Below, piece after piece: positions 10,961 to 20,705 of a stretch of 64,000 bases of DNA. Source of the DNA: Cyclaneusma minus (lineage: Eukaryota; Ascomycota; Leotiomycetes; Marthamycetales; Marthamycetaceae); contig JAKZHN010000028.1 of the NCBI GenBank assembly GCA_037179335.1, forward strand, positions 124,001-188,000, written 5' to 3'. The notes below the pieces were generated by a model. It had not been told where the DNA came from. It did no database searches and saw only the letters and a program-made list of their open reading frames with translations. The translations under genes and the position numbers were made by a program. How positions within the stretch are numbered: position 1 is the first letter of the stretch; the number at the start of each line of letters is the position of its first letter.

Positions 10961-12215
10961 CTACGCGTTGGCGTGCTTCTCGTTGACCAAGACATATCTG
11001 TACCTGGCGTCACCGTTGTCCATGTCAACCACAGTCTTGTTGGCATCCTTCATTGGCCTCTCCTCGATCCAAGGCTTGATGCCCTTCTTGGCCACAAAGT
11101 CGAGCATCTCCCTGATGTCATCGGGCGATCCGATGATGCTACCACCGAACTTGATCTCGTTGCCGATCAAGCTGAAGGCTGCGAAGGGTGGGAAGACGTC
11201 CTCGGGAGCTCCGACCTGGATGAAGTTTCCTCTTGGTCGCAGGAGCTGGAGGTACTTGGCGATGGGCATGTTGGGGCTAGAGACGGTCGAGATGATCAAG
11301 TCGAGAGATCGGGCGTGGTTCTTGTTCCAGTCCTTCTCCTCCTCCGTGGCAATGAAGCGGTCAGCGCCCATCTTAGTGATGTCGTCCTTCTTCTTGGAGT
11401 TACGCTGGATGGCAACGACCTCATCGCAACCCAGAGCTTTGGCGAACAGAACGGCGAAGTGACCGAGGCCACCAACACCGATAACACCGACTCTCTTTCC
11501 AGGGCCAGCACCGTTGTGCTTCAGTGGGGACCAGACGGTGACACCTCCGCAAAGCATGGGAGCGGCTTCGGCAGAGGGGATGGAGTCGGGAATCTTGACC
11601 ATGCAAGTAGCAGGTCCTCGCCAGTAGTCTGCGTATCCTCCGTAACTCTTGCCGCCGTTGAAATGTCTGGCGGCATAGGTGCCGACCATCTTGGTGCAGT
11701 GCTGAGTACGTCCGTCCTTGCAGTCCTCGCACTTTCCACAGCAGTCGGTTTGAGCGCCAACACCGACGCGGTCGCCGACTTTGATGTCCTTGACCTCAGA
11801 TCCAACCTTGACGACCTTGCCTTGACACACGGTTAGCATTTTACTGGCAGGTACGGAAAATGAAGCTGCACATACCCACAACCTCGTGGCCTACACAGCA
11901 CGGGTATTCGGTAGCACCCCATCCGCTGCGAAGAGTGTGAAGATCGCTGCCACAGATACCGCAGTGGGTGATCTTGACATCAACGTCTCTCTCCTCCCAC
12001 TCCTTGGGCTCAAACTCTTGCCACACCATCTTGCCCTTGGTGGCATCCTTGTCCACCCCCATCCATCCTTGGAACTTGTAGGATTCACTCATGTTGGCGG
12101 CTTTGTGTAAATCGTCTGCGGGGTTGAGGGAGTTCTTCAATTGGTTTGTGATCGAGTTGAGGCGGTTGGTAGCAGAGGAGTTGGGGGATTTAGAGGGAGA
12201 AGACGAGGAAGGCAT
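10961..12215 (-). CDS. Zinc-dependent NADP alcohol dehydrogenase (ADH6/cinnamyl-type MDR)
   Basis: Medium-chain dehydrogenase that interconverts aldehydes and alcohols, of the ADH6/ADH7 cinnamyl type. Exons 12215-11876 and 11820-10961, with a 55-base phase-1 intron after VGHEVV, give 399 residues. Catalytic zinc site: ITHCGICGSDLH (Cys85) and GHE (His110). Structural zinc cysteines lie in DCCGKCEDCKDGRTQHC. Nucleotide motif: GVGGLGHFAV. The C-terminal SIIGSPDDIREMLDFVAKKG is also typical. A second Met at residue 42 (12092, MSESYKFQGWMG) would give 358 residues, the usual family length. A TATATAA box on the minus strand lies only about 10 bases before the first ATG, so transcription probably starts inside the Ser/Asn-rich 41-residue extension and the second ATG is the likelier start. 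Confidence 0.92.
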
Positions 12216-12224
12216 GCTCGCGGT

Positions 12225-12231
12225 TTATATA
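12225..12231 (-). promoter_or_regulatory. TATA box of the alcohol dehydrogenase gene
   Basis: TATATAA on the minus strand. It is about 10 bases from the ATG at 12215 and about 133 bases from the ATG at 12092. A normal TATA-to-start-site distance favours the downstream ATG. Confidence 0.5.
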
Positions 12232-13825
12232 TGTGCTCCACAGCTTCTTGCCTTATCCGCCAAAACCTATGACATCGACAAACCGCTCTAGTGGCGGGAC
12301 TGAGAAGCCGAACTAAGCCCAGCCCTTTGGACTAACTTGCCTCCGACTGCAACAAAGAGCACGGGCAGCAGCAGCAGCGTCCAGCGTTGATATCTTGCAA
12401 ATTCGCCAATGAGATGCCCCCAAAGACGGAGATATCTTCGGATTTTGTGGGGCGGTGCTATGTGAAACTTCACCGGCACACCGACAGAAGGCCAGCCGGT
12501 CCAGAGCTTTCGAGAGTCGTCGGCGCTAACTTGTTCGCCATGCGAGATTTCGGAGTTAGGAGATTGGCATCGATTTGATTTCAAAGCAATCGACTTCTGG
12601 AATTAGGTAATAGCACATGTGAAAATATGAAACACTCGTCAAACTGGACGGGAATGAAATATGCTCAAGAAAATAGGAAATACAAGGGGGGAGAGACTTT
12701 CAGATGGAGGGGTCGAGCGGCAGCAGCTTGAGCCGCGGCATCGGACGGCAGACGGAAAGCCGTCACAGCCGAACAGCAATGGAACGAGCGAAACAGTACT
12801 CAGCACCACCAAGGGATTGTTTAAAGCATGGAGAGCAATGAATTCATCTACATGTAGCGGGGTCCGACACTCTTTAAATACTCGTAAATGCTGTTCCCCA
12901 GTACCTACTACCTACCAAGGTACATGTATGTCACTCCATGGCCGCCCCTCCGGTTGTCTTCCGTCGCCAAGCTGCGGAGAGCTTTGTAAGATAGGTTAAT
13001 GATGATCACTGCTTGCAGATACTTTTTGGTTAAGAGTCTCTCTCGGTCGACCTTCATTCTGGCAGGCATATCTCATAATCGGCGGGAAAATGTGGGATAG
13101 GAATTCCTCTGATGTCCCATCTCTTCCACATTTGGCAAGTTCCCGGTGATGCCGATGAATTGGCCTTTACTTCATGTCCTTATTCGTTCATTTGTTTCCG
13201 CCTTGTCATTCGATGACTGGCGGCTGTTTTATAAGTGAGGTGGTTATGTCGGAGAGCAAAAATGCTACCTCCTTGATACACCCGCATTTGGTGGGTTTGA
13301 GAAATCCAAGTTTTGTTGCACATCGTCGTTTACTCGAGTATGTACTCTGAGTACTCTTGAGTATTCCATACTCGAGTAAACTCGAGTACCTAAGATCAAC
13401 CTCCAACTAGGAACTGAAAGACCCGGGCCCCTGAATCGAAGATTGAGAAAACGCAGGAGGGAGAATCCAACAGGATAAAAGAAAGACTGAAGAAACAAGA
13501 GCTCAAGGCTTGCCCACTCTCTTGAGCAATATATCGGATTTTGGACTGCCCGGCTGACTAGGTAGCTTGGGCACCTTCACAGCAGTTTCTCGGCAAGGAA
13601 CCGATCAAGCCATTGGGGTCGGTTTGTTAACTCAAGAGGACGGCACGCCCTTGCATGAATATCCAAATTCAATTGAGTGAGGAGACAATAATATCAAGCT
13701 TTCTTCCCGGAGTTCCCGCTGCAGTACTAGTATAGTTCACGATTTAAACGCTCCAATCAATTATAATGGTAAATATCGGGCCACCGCGGAGAACAAGACA
13801 AAAACTCAATGCGAAAGAGAGATTG
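12232..13825. other. Gene-free intergenic region with an inverted repeat
   Basis: No supported gene in about 1.6 kb. Two TACATGTA palindromes occur at 12849-12856 and 12921-12928. An XhoI-site-rich inverted repeat lies at 13329-13380. Short frames have no recognisable content. Confidence 0.5.
13329..13380. repeat. Perfect 12-bp inverted repeat built from CTCGAG/GAGTA words
   Basis: TTTACTCGAGTA at 13329-13340 is the exact reverse complement of TACTCGAGTAAA at 13369-13380. The 28-base loop consists of further GTACTC/GAGTAC words, and another CTCGAGTAC follows at 13381. It can form a hairpin, and each arm is itself nearly palindromic. Confidence 0.85.
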
Positions 13826-13870
13826 TATAAATAGGATGCTATCAACTCTCTCCATTCAATTCCTATATAA
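13826..13870 (+). promoter_or_regulatory. Two TATA-like boxes before the secreted protein gene
   Basis: TATAAATA at 13826-13833 and TATATAA at 13864-13870, about 130 and 90 bases upstream of the ATG at 13959. The first is the better TATA match. Confidence 0.45.
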
Positions 13871-13958
13871 CCATCAGTTCCAAATCCAGTTGAACCTATC
13901 CGCAATTATACACACACACAAACAGACCTATAAACACCCCAGCCATCCCAACGCAAAA

Positions 13959-14325
13959 ATGCAATTCCAGCACCTTCTCCTCCTTCTCACCACCACCACC
14001 CTTGCATCCGCCACCTGCGGTCCTATTATTGGCAATTGCTACGACTCCGGTTGCGGCGGGACCGAAGAAGGATTGGTCTGCACGGGAGTACATAATTCCG
14101 TGTCCTACACTCTTATATTCCTCTTCTTCATCCATTTTTTTTTAAAAAAAGCGTGCTAATCATTTATTAAATCAATAGGGACCATTCAAAAACTGCGGCT
14201 GCGGATTCGGATGCGGGGAAGCTGCCAAATTGACTGTTTTTACTTGTACGGACAGCCAATGTCAGGGCGACCCGGAGGATGGGCGCTGTAGCACGGATGC
14301 TCATTTTGGGTGTAGTTGTAGATAA
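13959..14325 (+). CDS. Small secreted cysteine-rich protein (12 Cys)
   Basis: Two exons (13959-14087 and 14179-14325) give 91 residues. Residues 1-18 form a clear signal peptide (MQFQHLLLLL core, cut near ASA/T). The mature chain of about 73 residues has 12 cysteines, enough for six disulfides, spaced singly and as CxC pairs (NCGCGFGC and the terminal CSC). The intron is 91 bases with donor GTACAT, a good CTAAT branch site and acceptor AATAG; the second exon then adds eight of the cysteines. The frame left unspliced would end in a hydrophobic tail, so the spliced form is much more convincing. I do not recognise a family. Size, secretion and cysteine content fit a secreted effector-like or antimicrobial-type protein, but the function is unknown. 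Confidence 0.75.
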
Positions 14326-14679
14326 ATAACACAACCGATGCGGCGTTGCGAGGGTCAAGGCTTCTGGCCTCACCCTCGTCCTTAGTGAGGTTTCGTCTGA
14401 GAGACTACATGTACTGAGTCGGAGTTACATGTATCTAATCTCAGCCCTGGCGCCGGGGGGAAGCGTCGACGTGCAACAAAAAACTGTACGATCGACAGAC
14501 ACCTTAATGGTCACGTGACAGGCTATGAGCGCATCGTCAAAAATTCCATTCCCGTTCAATGCTGTGACCGCCGAAGCTACAGCTCCACCACCAATCAACT
14601 TCAAATCCCCAGCACCGCGCACGGCATCCCTTCATCGAATCCGCCACTCCAACCTCCTCGATATACCAGAAAAGCAAAT
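14326..14679. other. Intergenic region before TOM6
   Basis: 354 bases without a gene. It holds two TACATGTA palindromes (14406-14413 and 14426-14433) close together and presumably the TOM6 promoter. Confidence 0.45.
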
Positions 14680-15057
14680 ATGCCTCCCAAGCAACGCGTC
14701 GTCGTGCAAAGGGCCGACCGTCCTAGCAGCAGGGCTCCCAAGGGCTATCTGGGACAGGCATACTCGACCTTGACGTCGCCCGACAATGCAAGCGCCGTGA
14801 GGAGCATTGCAATCTTTGGAGTAAGCCGCTCAGCTTCCCTTTCCCCGACATCTTCGCGCTTCGGACTGGTCTGCCAGTCAAGGAGCACGAGGATTTGATC
14901 ATGTCCTTCCGCTCTCCTCGATCGGAGAAGCTTCTTTTCCACGGCGCATTCAGCACGTGCAGATGTGAAGAAAGACAGAATGCTAACTTGTCTGGGCGTA
15001 TAGGTTGCCGTTGCTTTCTTCTCGAGTAGTTGGACCGAATACTTGTTGCCTCAGTAG
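14680..15057 (+). CDS. TOM6: Mitochondrial import receptor subunit Tom6
   Basis: Small tail-anchored subunit that stabilises the TOM core complex in the outer mitochondrial membrane. Exons 14680-14820 and 15004-15057, with a 183-base intron in phase 0, give 64 residues. The order fits fungal Tom6: a basic start MPPKQRVVVQRADRP, a GYLGQAYSTLTSPDNASAVRS segment, then one membrane helix (IAIFGVAVAFFSSSW) and a short end TEYLLPQ facing the intermembrane space. The intron falls inside the membrane helix. It was accepted because both splice sites are good (GTAAGC, TATAG) and splicing completes the helix. The gene is too short and too split to show as one open frame. Confidence 0.8.
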
Positions 15058-16397
15058 TTGTAGCAAGCACTTGTTGCCTCCAGTCCGTAAGTGCTACATA
15101 CACATCCTGGGATTTATCGCACGATTCGGCCCCTGTGCCGTTGCGCATCTACAGGCCTCCGGAGCGAAGATTTTGGATTGTTGGGAAAACTACGCTTCCT
15201 GAGAAATACTCTTCGGAGCAGGAAGCTCACAGTGCAGCACGCACGTCTGCCAACGTATCTGCTGCAGTTGGGACCATGTATCGGCTCGAAGTTCCGTCGA
15301 GTCATTGCGATTCCTTCTCTGGACGCTCCAAGATTGGGGAGAATCATGGGTGGCAAGAGGAATGTGGCTAATGATTGTGCACACAGTGCCTAAACCACAC
15401 ACCGCGAATGCGTTGCAAGAGCTGAGGGGCGGTGATACGATCGATACCATGGTGGGAAATGTACGATATGGGACTTTGCATGCTGGTGTGGTGCATGCTG
15501 CGACACCGAAAGGACGCAGGATATGGCATCCGAGCGAATAGCTGGATCTGCATTTGTTTGATAAAGACTTGGAGGGCAGGGCATGGCATGGATCGGCGTC
15601 TATCGATGTTTCTACTCTAATCCAACCACGTTGAAAGACCCTTGACTCGGAACCCCTATGATGTCAGTCAGTCGGATTTTGTGGCTACCGACAGATTATT
15701 GACAGATGGGAGAAATGCATGACGAGAATGGTGAGGCTGGGGGAGAAGCGCAGACTCCGAAATACTATGCAAGTTCGCCGACATGGTGAGATCTGTGAAG
15801 ACAATGAAGTAAGCAGCCAGGTCCTCTATGACGATATTCCATGGGTTAATACACTCCCACAGCTGTTGCAACTTGGCACAGAAGACATAGTTTTAACCTG
15901 GAACCGGATCCCAGTAGTACTAACCCCTGAGTTGAGCATTCAACTTTTTCAGGTTCGCCAGAAGTTGCCTACACTTGCAAGTTCACAGGCATGCCAAGTA
16001 TTGATGTGTTAATCGTGCTTTCTAATGGTCATGACAGCTTGACTGGTAGCCCAGGCCAAGGTCAGCTTTTCTAATGGTACAAGTGGTATAGTAGTGTCTA
16101 AAGTGTTGTTGAAGCCCGCCGACTCAGTCCATGCCCCAAACTCCAAGCTCAGTGCAACCAATCGAGAGCTTCCAAGGCTCTCAAGCTAGTGCCATCATCG
16201 ATGGGCAACTAGACCCGAGCCCCTCGAACTCGTCAGAACCCAGTATTTTGACAGCAATGGTGCCCTAAAGCAACAGTAATGATACAACGCCTGCCATTCT
16301 TTTCCCATACCTCGTTACCTCGTCGAACTCATTAGCTTATTATTCAGCCCGTTGCTCATCGATGAGCAGACTGACACGGCATCAGATCAGATCGGAT
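15058..16397. other. Gene-free region after TOM6
   Basis: About 1.3 kb. Directly after the TOM6 stop the word ACTTGTTGCCTC recurs (15041 and about 15068), a short local duplication of the gene's end. No other gene, RNA gene or element is supported. Confidence 0.4.
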
Positions 16398-16997
16398 TCA
16401 GATCAGTCCAGAGAACTCGACCGAGCTCCTCCTCCTGGCCCGGTCGTTGTCCAGGCTCTCTCGCCTCGTAGTCTTGAGCTCTTGCTCGGCATCCATGAGT
16501 CTCGATTGCACCCACATGCGGTAGGCTTGGTCATTCCTCACGCTCTCGCAGTTCAGCAGCTCGGTAAGTGCAAGCTTGATCTGCAAATTCACATCCGCAA
16601 GCTTGCTCTCTTCGTCCGTGAGAGAGTCCTCGTCATCGTGAGCAGAGGGGAGACTGTTACGTCGGGAGTCGCGGTGGTGGTGTCGAGATTGCGTGTGTGC
16701 GTGTGAGTGTGTGGAGGGGAAGTGCGCCTCATCTTCGGAGATAGGCGAGATGGAGCTGGAGAAGGGGTTGGAGAATGGGGGTGTGGTGTTGCTGCTGCTG
16801 GAGAAGCCACTGGCGGAGGAGGCGGATGACTGGCGGCGAGATGATGACTCTGGAGAACTGGAGATAGAGGAGTTGCGGGAGGAAGAGATGCTTTTAAGCA
16901 GAGCATCGTGTTGCGAGTGGAGGAGAAGGTATTTTTGCAGAGCAAAGGCTCGCTCAGGGGACTTCTGGCAAATGGTGGGGCTCGTAGTGATGGCCAT
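16398..16997 (-). CDS. Unnamed serine-rich protein with a helical C-terminal domain
   Basis: 199 residues from the ATG at 16997 (MAITTSPTICQKSPERAFAL). The frame is open further up to an ATG at 17156, but the extra 53 residues look like leader sequence. The start is helical (ERAFALQKYLLLHSQHDALL). Residues about 40-80 are almost only serine and basic residues, followed by a His-rich stretch (THSHAHTQSRHHH). An acidic-to-helical C-terminal block follows (DEESKLADVNLQIKLALTEL and SVRNDQAYRMWVQSRLMDAE), which looks like the conserved functional part. No catalytic motif, membrane segment or signal peptide is seen. I do not recognise the family; a small cytoplasmic or nuclear regulatory protein is possible. 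Confidence 0.7.
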   Translation of the reverse strand: MAITTSPTICQKSPERAFALQKYLLLHSQHDALLKSISSSRNSSISSSPESSSRRQSSASSASGFSSSSNTTPPFSNPFSSSISPISEDEAHFPSTHSHAHTQSRHHHRDSRRNSLPSAHDDEDSLTDEESKLADVNLQIKLALTELLNCESVRNDQAYRMWVQSRLMDAEQELKTTRRESLDNDRARRRSSVEFSGLI

Positions 16998-19688
16998 TGT
17001 TGCTAGTGTCTTGGTTGTTTCTTTGAAGATGACAGCTAGCTGGGCTTTTCGGTTTGGTGATGTGATGTAGTACAGTAGTGAGGAGCCTCGTAACGTATCA
17101 TTCAGTGTGAAAGGGGAATGATGGTTGAGGAGAGGTGGGATAGTTATAGTAGACAAGTTGGAAGCTTAGGCAGCGTCGGATGGGGGAGCAGAAGGTGAAA
17201 GGAAATGGTGGAAAGAGCAATCGGGACAGACCGAAGATAAGTCCTGCTTGGAGCTCACGTCCGGTCGTCTTAGCGTGACGTAAGGAGGTGACATTAATCG
17301 CTGGGGGGTTCGAGCTTGAGTCGGCTAAGGAGCCAAAGCGGGACAGAGCTTGGGATCCGGAGCTTATGACCCTGCTTTTCTACTTGACCAGAGGTGTGGC
17401 TTGACCAGAGGAAATTGGCACACTTACTGTACCGCTGGATCGCTGGGACGGGGTACTGGCCCCCAAAAAGCCGCTCGTAGTGATCTCACACCAGCGGCTC
17501 GATCAGCCTCCGTTGTCCACGCAGGCAGTGACACCAGCCGGAGCTCATCCAGCAAATGGCAGGCCTGGAGGAGCTGGTTCCTGCAGCAGCTGTGGCTCAT
17601 TGTGAAGGTGTGGCGTCATGGATACCAAGACTGCGAAGTTGTTGGGCCGCGTGGAGATTCCGGGTGGAGGTTCGTCAATCAGGTTGTCTCAAATACATGC
17701 TGGACACCAGCTTTGCGTCAGCCCGCATCAAGAATGATGGCACCAGCCACACCTCATTGCAAGGCCTGTACGACATGGAGTATCAAATCGACCGATCGAA
17801 GGTCAAGGGCCGGAGCTGAAGGCTTGCCAGGTTGAAAAGCTGAAGCCGACAAATCGTACCTGACTGCCCTGACAATCGTCAAGTTGACGTCTTCCGACGC
17901 TTCTCACGCTTCTCAAACTCGATACCTGACACATGTCGCACCGCTAGGTTGACAGCCCCGCATGCTTAATTGCTTATTTCTGGACCCTTCGCCGACCTGG
18001 CTAAATATTAATGTCGATTTGTTGATTTAAATTGACCCCCAATTTGAAGTCCTCTGAAGACTTTCCACCACGTGCAGCGCTCGTGCCGACGCTTCTTGTG
18101 CGACCATGACGGCGGCTAAGTCGTCATCGCTTCCCAACCTGGAATGGTCTGAATAGTTTCAGATCCTCAATTGTATGGCCCCAGTTCTGGATGAATATGG
18201 ATATGATGAAATTTTTAGCGGAAAGACGTCCGATTGAAACGTCCGAATTCAAATACCAACCTATATCTGACAGACCTCATCCGGTCGACAACTTGAGTTC
18301 AGGCGAAAGAAAATCAAAAACTTGATCAAAAACCCCTAACCTAACATATAAACTTGACCGGCTTCGGATGGATCAGCCCATTGCCCATTGCTCATGTCCA
18401 GGATTGAGTTGGGTGAGGTCCCTGACGCCTAATCCGACCCGGCGGTTTGGTTGACTTTCGAGTTTTGACTCGAACGGGACCCTTATATGTGGACTTTTGC
18501 ATTGAAGCCCTGAGGCCTGTTATTGAATTTCATCATTACCTACCTACCAGGTTGACACTAAATCTAAAATCAAGGTTACAAGGGTTACTCGGCACTCCCG
18601 AGTATCAGGTAAGTTCCTACATAATGACTCAAAGTTCGCGGCCCGAGTACGTAGTCCCACATCCGATGCTACAACCAAAATGCGGACGTGGACAGTATTA
18701 TGCTCGGATGAGGAGTCGACTGGCGAAAGAACAATAGCGAAGCAGAGGAGATGATTTACAGGTCATGTACCCTATGCGATCAAATGGGAGCATGAAGAAA
18801 GTTCGGTTCAACGTGAATAGGTAGGTGACAATGAGAAAGAAAAGCCTGGGAAGAAAGCATAATAGGGAGAGGGAGAGTAAGGCGTGGGACTTGCTGATAC
18901 TTGTTAGGGGATGGATTGGGAACTATGCAAGTTGTGCTACCTACAGGTGTACCTAGGTATTTAGAACGACAGAAGGATGAGATGGAAGGAGGTAGGGTGA
19001 GACCGTAAGCTCGATTGTGCTTGCAAGGGAGTTTTGTCATTGGAACTGCGATAGATACCACGGGATCTTGTCTGTGAGTACCGAACTATCGTTCTGCGAA
19101 TGATATTTATCAGGTTGAGTATACGTGGCCTTGAATTTGTGCCGTTTGTATGAACCTAAGATCCAGGGACCGCTCAACCTCCCACCCAATCATCCCCATG
19201 ACCACCCATCCGGATTTGCATGGGCATTTCTCCAGCAGCACTTCCAGTCATCGCCAAGCCAAGTTCCGACTACACCCCCATATCTTAAAATGCGATTTTT
19301 GACTTCTGTCGACGAGGTATAAGCTTGAGACCAGCACCAACGTAATCTACGCAAAATTTGGCATCGATTGATATATTATTTGCATATTTGGATTTTAGGG
19401 TCGACGTGCAACAAAACCACTTTTTTGAGAAGGACACTTATAGTATCGAACAGGTCACTCGCTAACGAAATCTGGAATGTCTGTCGTTTCTGGTCAAGTG
19501 TGTCAGCGTCGCAAAGTCTGTCGGTACTGAGTTATTCTGTCGATCACAGTCTGATCACAGAAATGCTGCTCTGAATAGTTTCTGCATGGTGTTGAGAAGT
19601 TTAAGAAAAGCGAGAGAGGCTCAGTCATTTTCCGTTCATATGGATTACCCTGGACAATCACATTTTCTCGCAATGATCCTTAGAATTC
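16998..19688. other. Long gene-poor stretch
   Basis: About 2.7 kb with only short scattered frames. The longest, at 17350-17835 and 17556-17819 (+), have no recognisable content. 18000-18600 is noticeably richer in A and T. ACCTAGGT-type palindromes occur near 18950. Nothing can be named. Confidence 0.4.
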
Positions 19689-20012
19689 CTAATATTCGAG
19701 AAGAAGAAAGCATTTATTACTACCCAGCAAAAGCGTCAGAATTCTGAACCAGAGAAAAGTCCTGAGCGCCCTAACTCCAGAAATCAAACACAGTGTCCCC
19801 CCAGCTACCCAACAGCTACACACACATATCAAGGCGAGCGAAGACGGCGTGCGAGCAAGGCACCCACAGTGCCCATTGACACGGATGTTCGACTCGTCAA
19901 GACCCCGGGGACATTGGTATGGATCGCTGGTGGTGTTGTGACGGCAGAATTGTTCGGAGTCGCTCTTAAAGTGGCCGCAATGTCTCCAAATCTTGTTGAC
20001 GACCTTGCACAT
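19689..20012 (-). CDS. Possible small Cys/His-rich protein
   Basis: 107 residues. The first 50 contain regularly placed Cys and His (MCKVVNKIWRHCGHFKSDSE, then FCRH, QCPRG, NGHCGC), reminiscent of the short fungal proteins that begin with MC and carry C-x-H pairs, possibly zinc binding. The second half is hydrophobic and could be a membrane segment or intron read-through. It lies in a gene-poor area with no supporting neighbour. It may be a real small gene or a chance frame. Confidence 0.3.
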   Translation of the reverse strand: MCKVVNKIWRHCGHFKSDSEQFCRHNTTSDPYQCPRGLDESNIRVNGHCGCLARTPSSLALICVCSCWVAGGTLCLISGVRALRTFLWFRILTLLLGSNKCFLLLEY

Positions 20013-20705
20013 ATCGGCGGTAGTACTGTAAAACCGGATTGTAGAGGTTGCTAAGTGATTCTTGGTGCTTGTATGGTGTGTTTGAGGATGTGAATGAGAG
20101 AATGGCGTGTGAGCTTATGAGGAAAGAAAGTCTATATCGAGGGGGAAGAGAGAGTTTGTGTGAGGGTGAGAGAGAATCGCTTGCGAGTTTATGGGGAAAA
20201 GAACCTGTAATGAATGACTATGGGAAGGGGTTTTATAGATGATGTGGGAAAAGACGAGGACAAGATATTCGGGGTTTCCCGAGGGACTGGGTGGATATTG
20301 CTTTGAACTGATAATATAATTATAGCCTTGCAACATAAAGAAAACTGATTGCTCCTTTATGGAACAGAAAGAAAACAGAGAGACTAGAGATAAAGCCTAT
20401 CGTCGTCAACTATAGTGTACCATTGGCTTTGTCGAGAAAAGACTTTCTGGAGAAGATAGATTAGACTTGGAGAGCATATCAAAGATCTCTTTGTTAAACT
20501 TCAAGATTTGATACAACCTAAGCACCATAACTGATTAACCGTACTGCTAACAGAGGGGAGGCCTTAGGCGATACCACCGCTACCTAGGTACTTATACATT
20601 TTATCCGAAGATATCTGTCCATCCAGTAAATTGCTATCCCGTGAGTTTCCCCATTCAAGACCATTGGATCCGGGAAACTTCGAGTCTCTTTCGTGTCTCA
20701 ATCCG
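20013..20705. other. Intergenic, no gene seen
   Basis: About 0.7 kb of AT-rich sequence, including a TACCTAGGTA palindrome near 20580. No supported gene. Confidence 0.4.

Noticed and set aside
17350..17835. A 161-residue plus-strand frame in the gene-poor stretch
   Set aside because: No motif, no plausible splice partners and mixed composition; could not be separated from chance.
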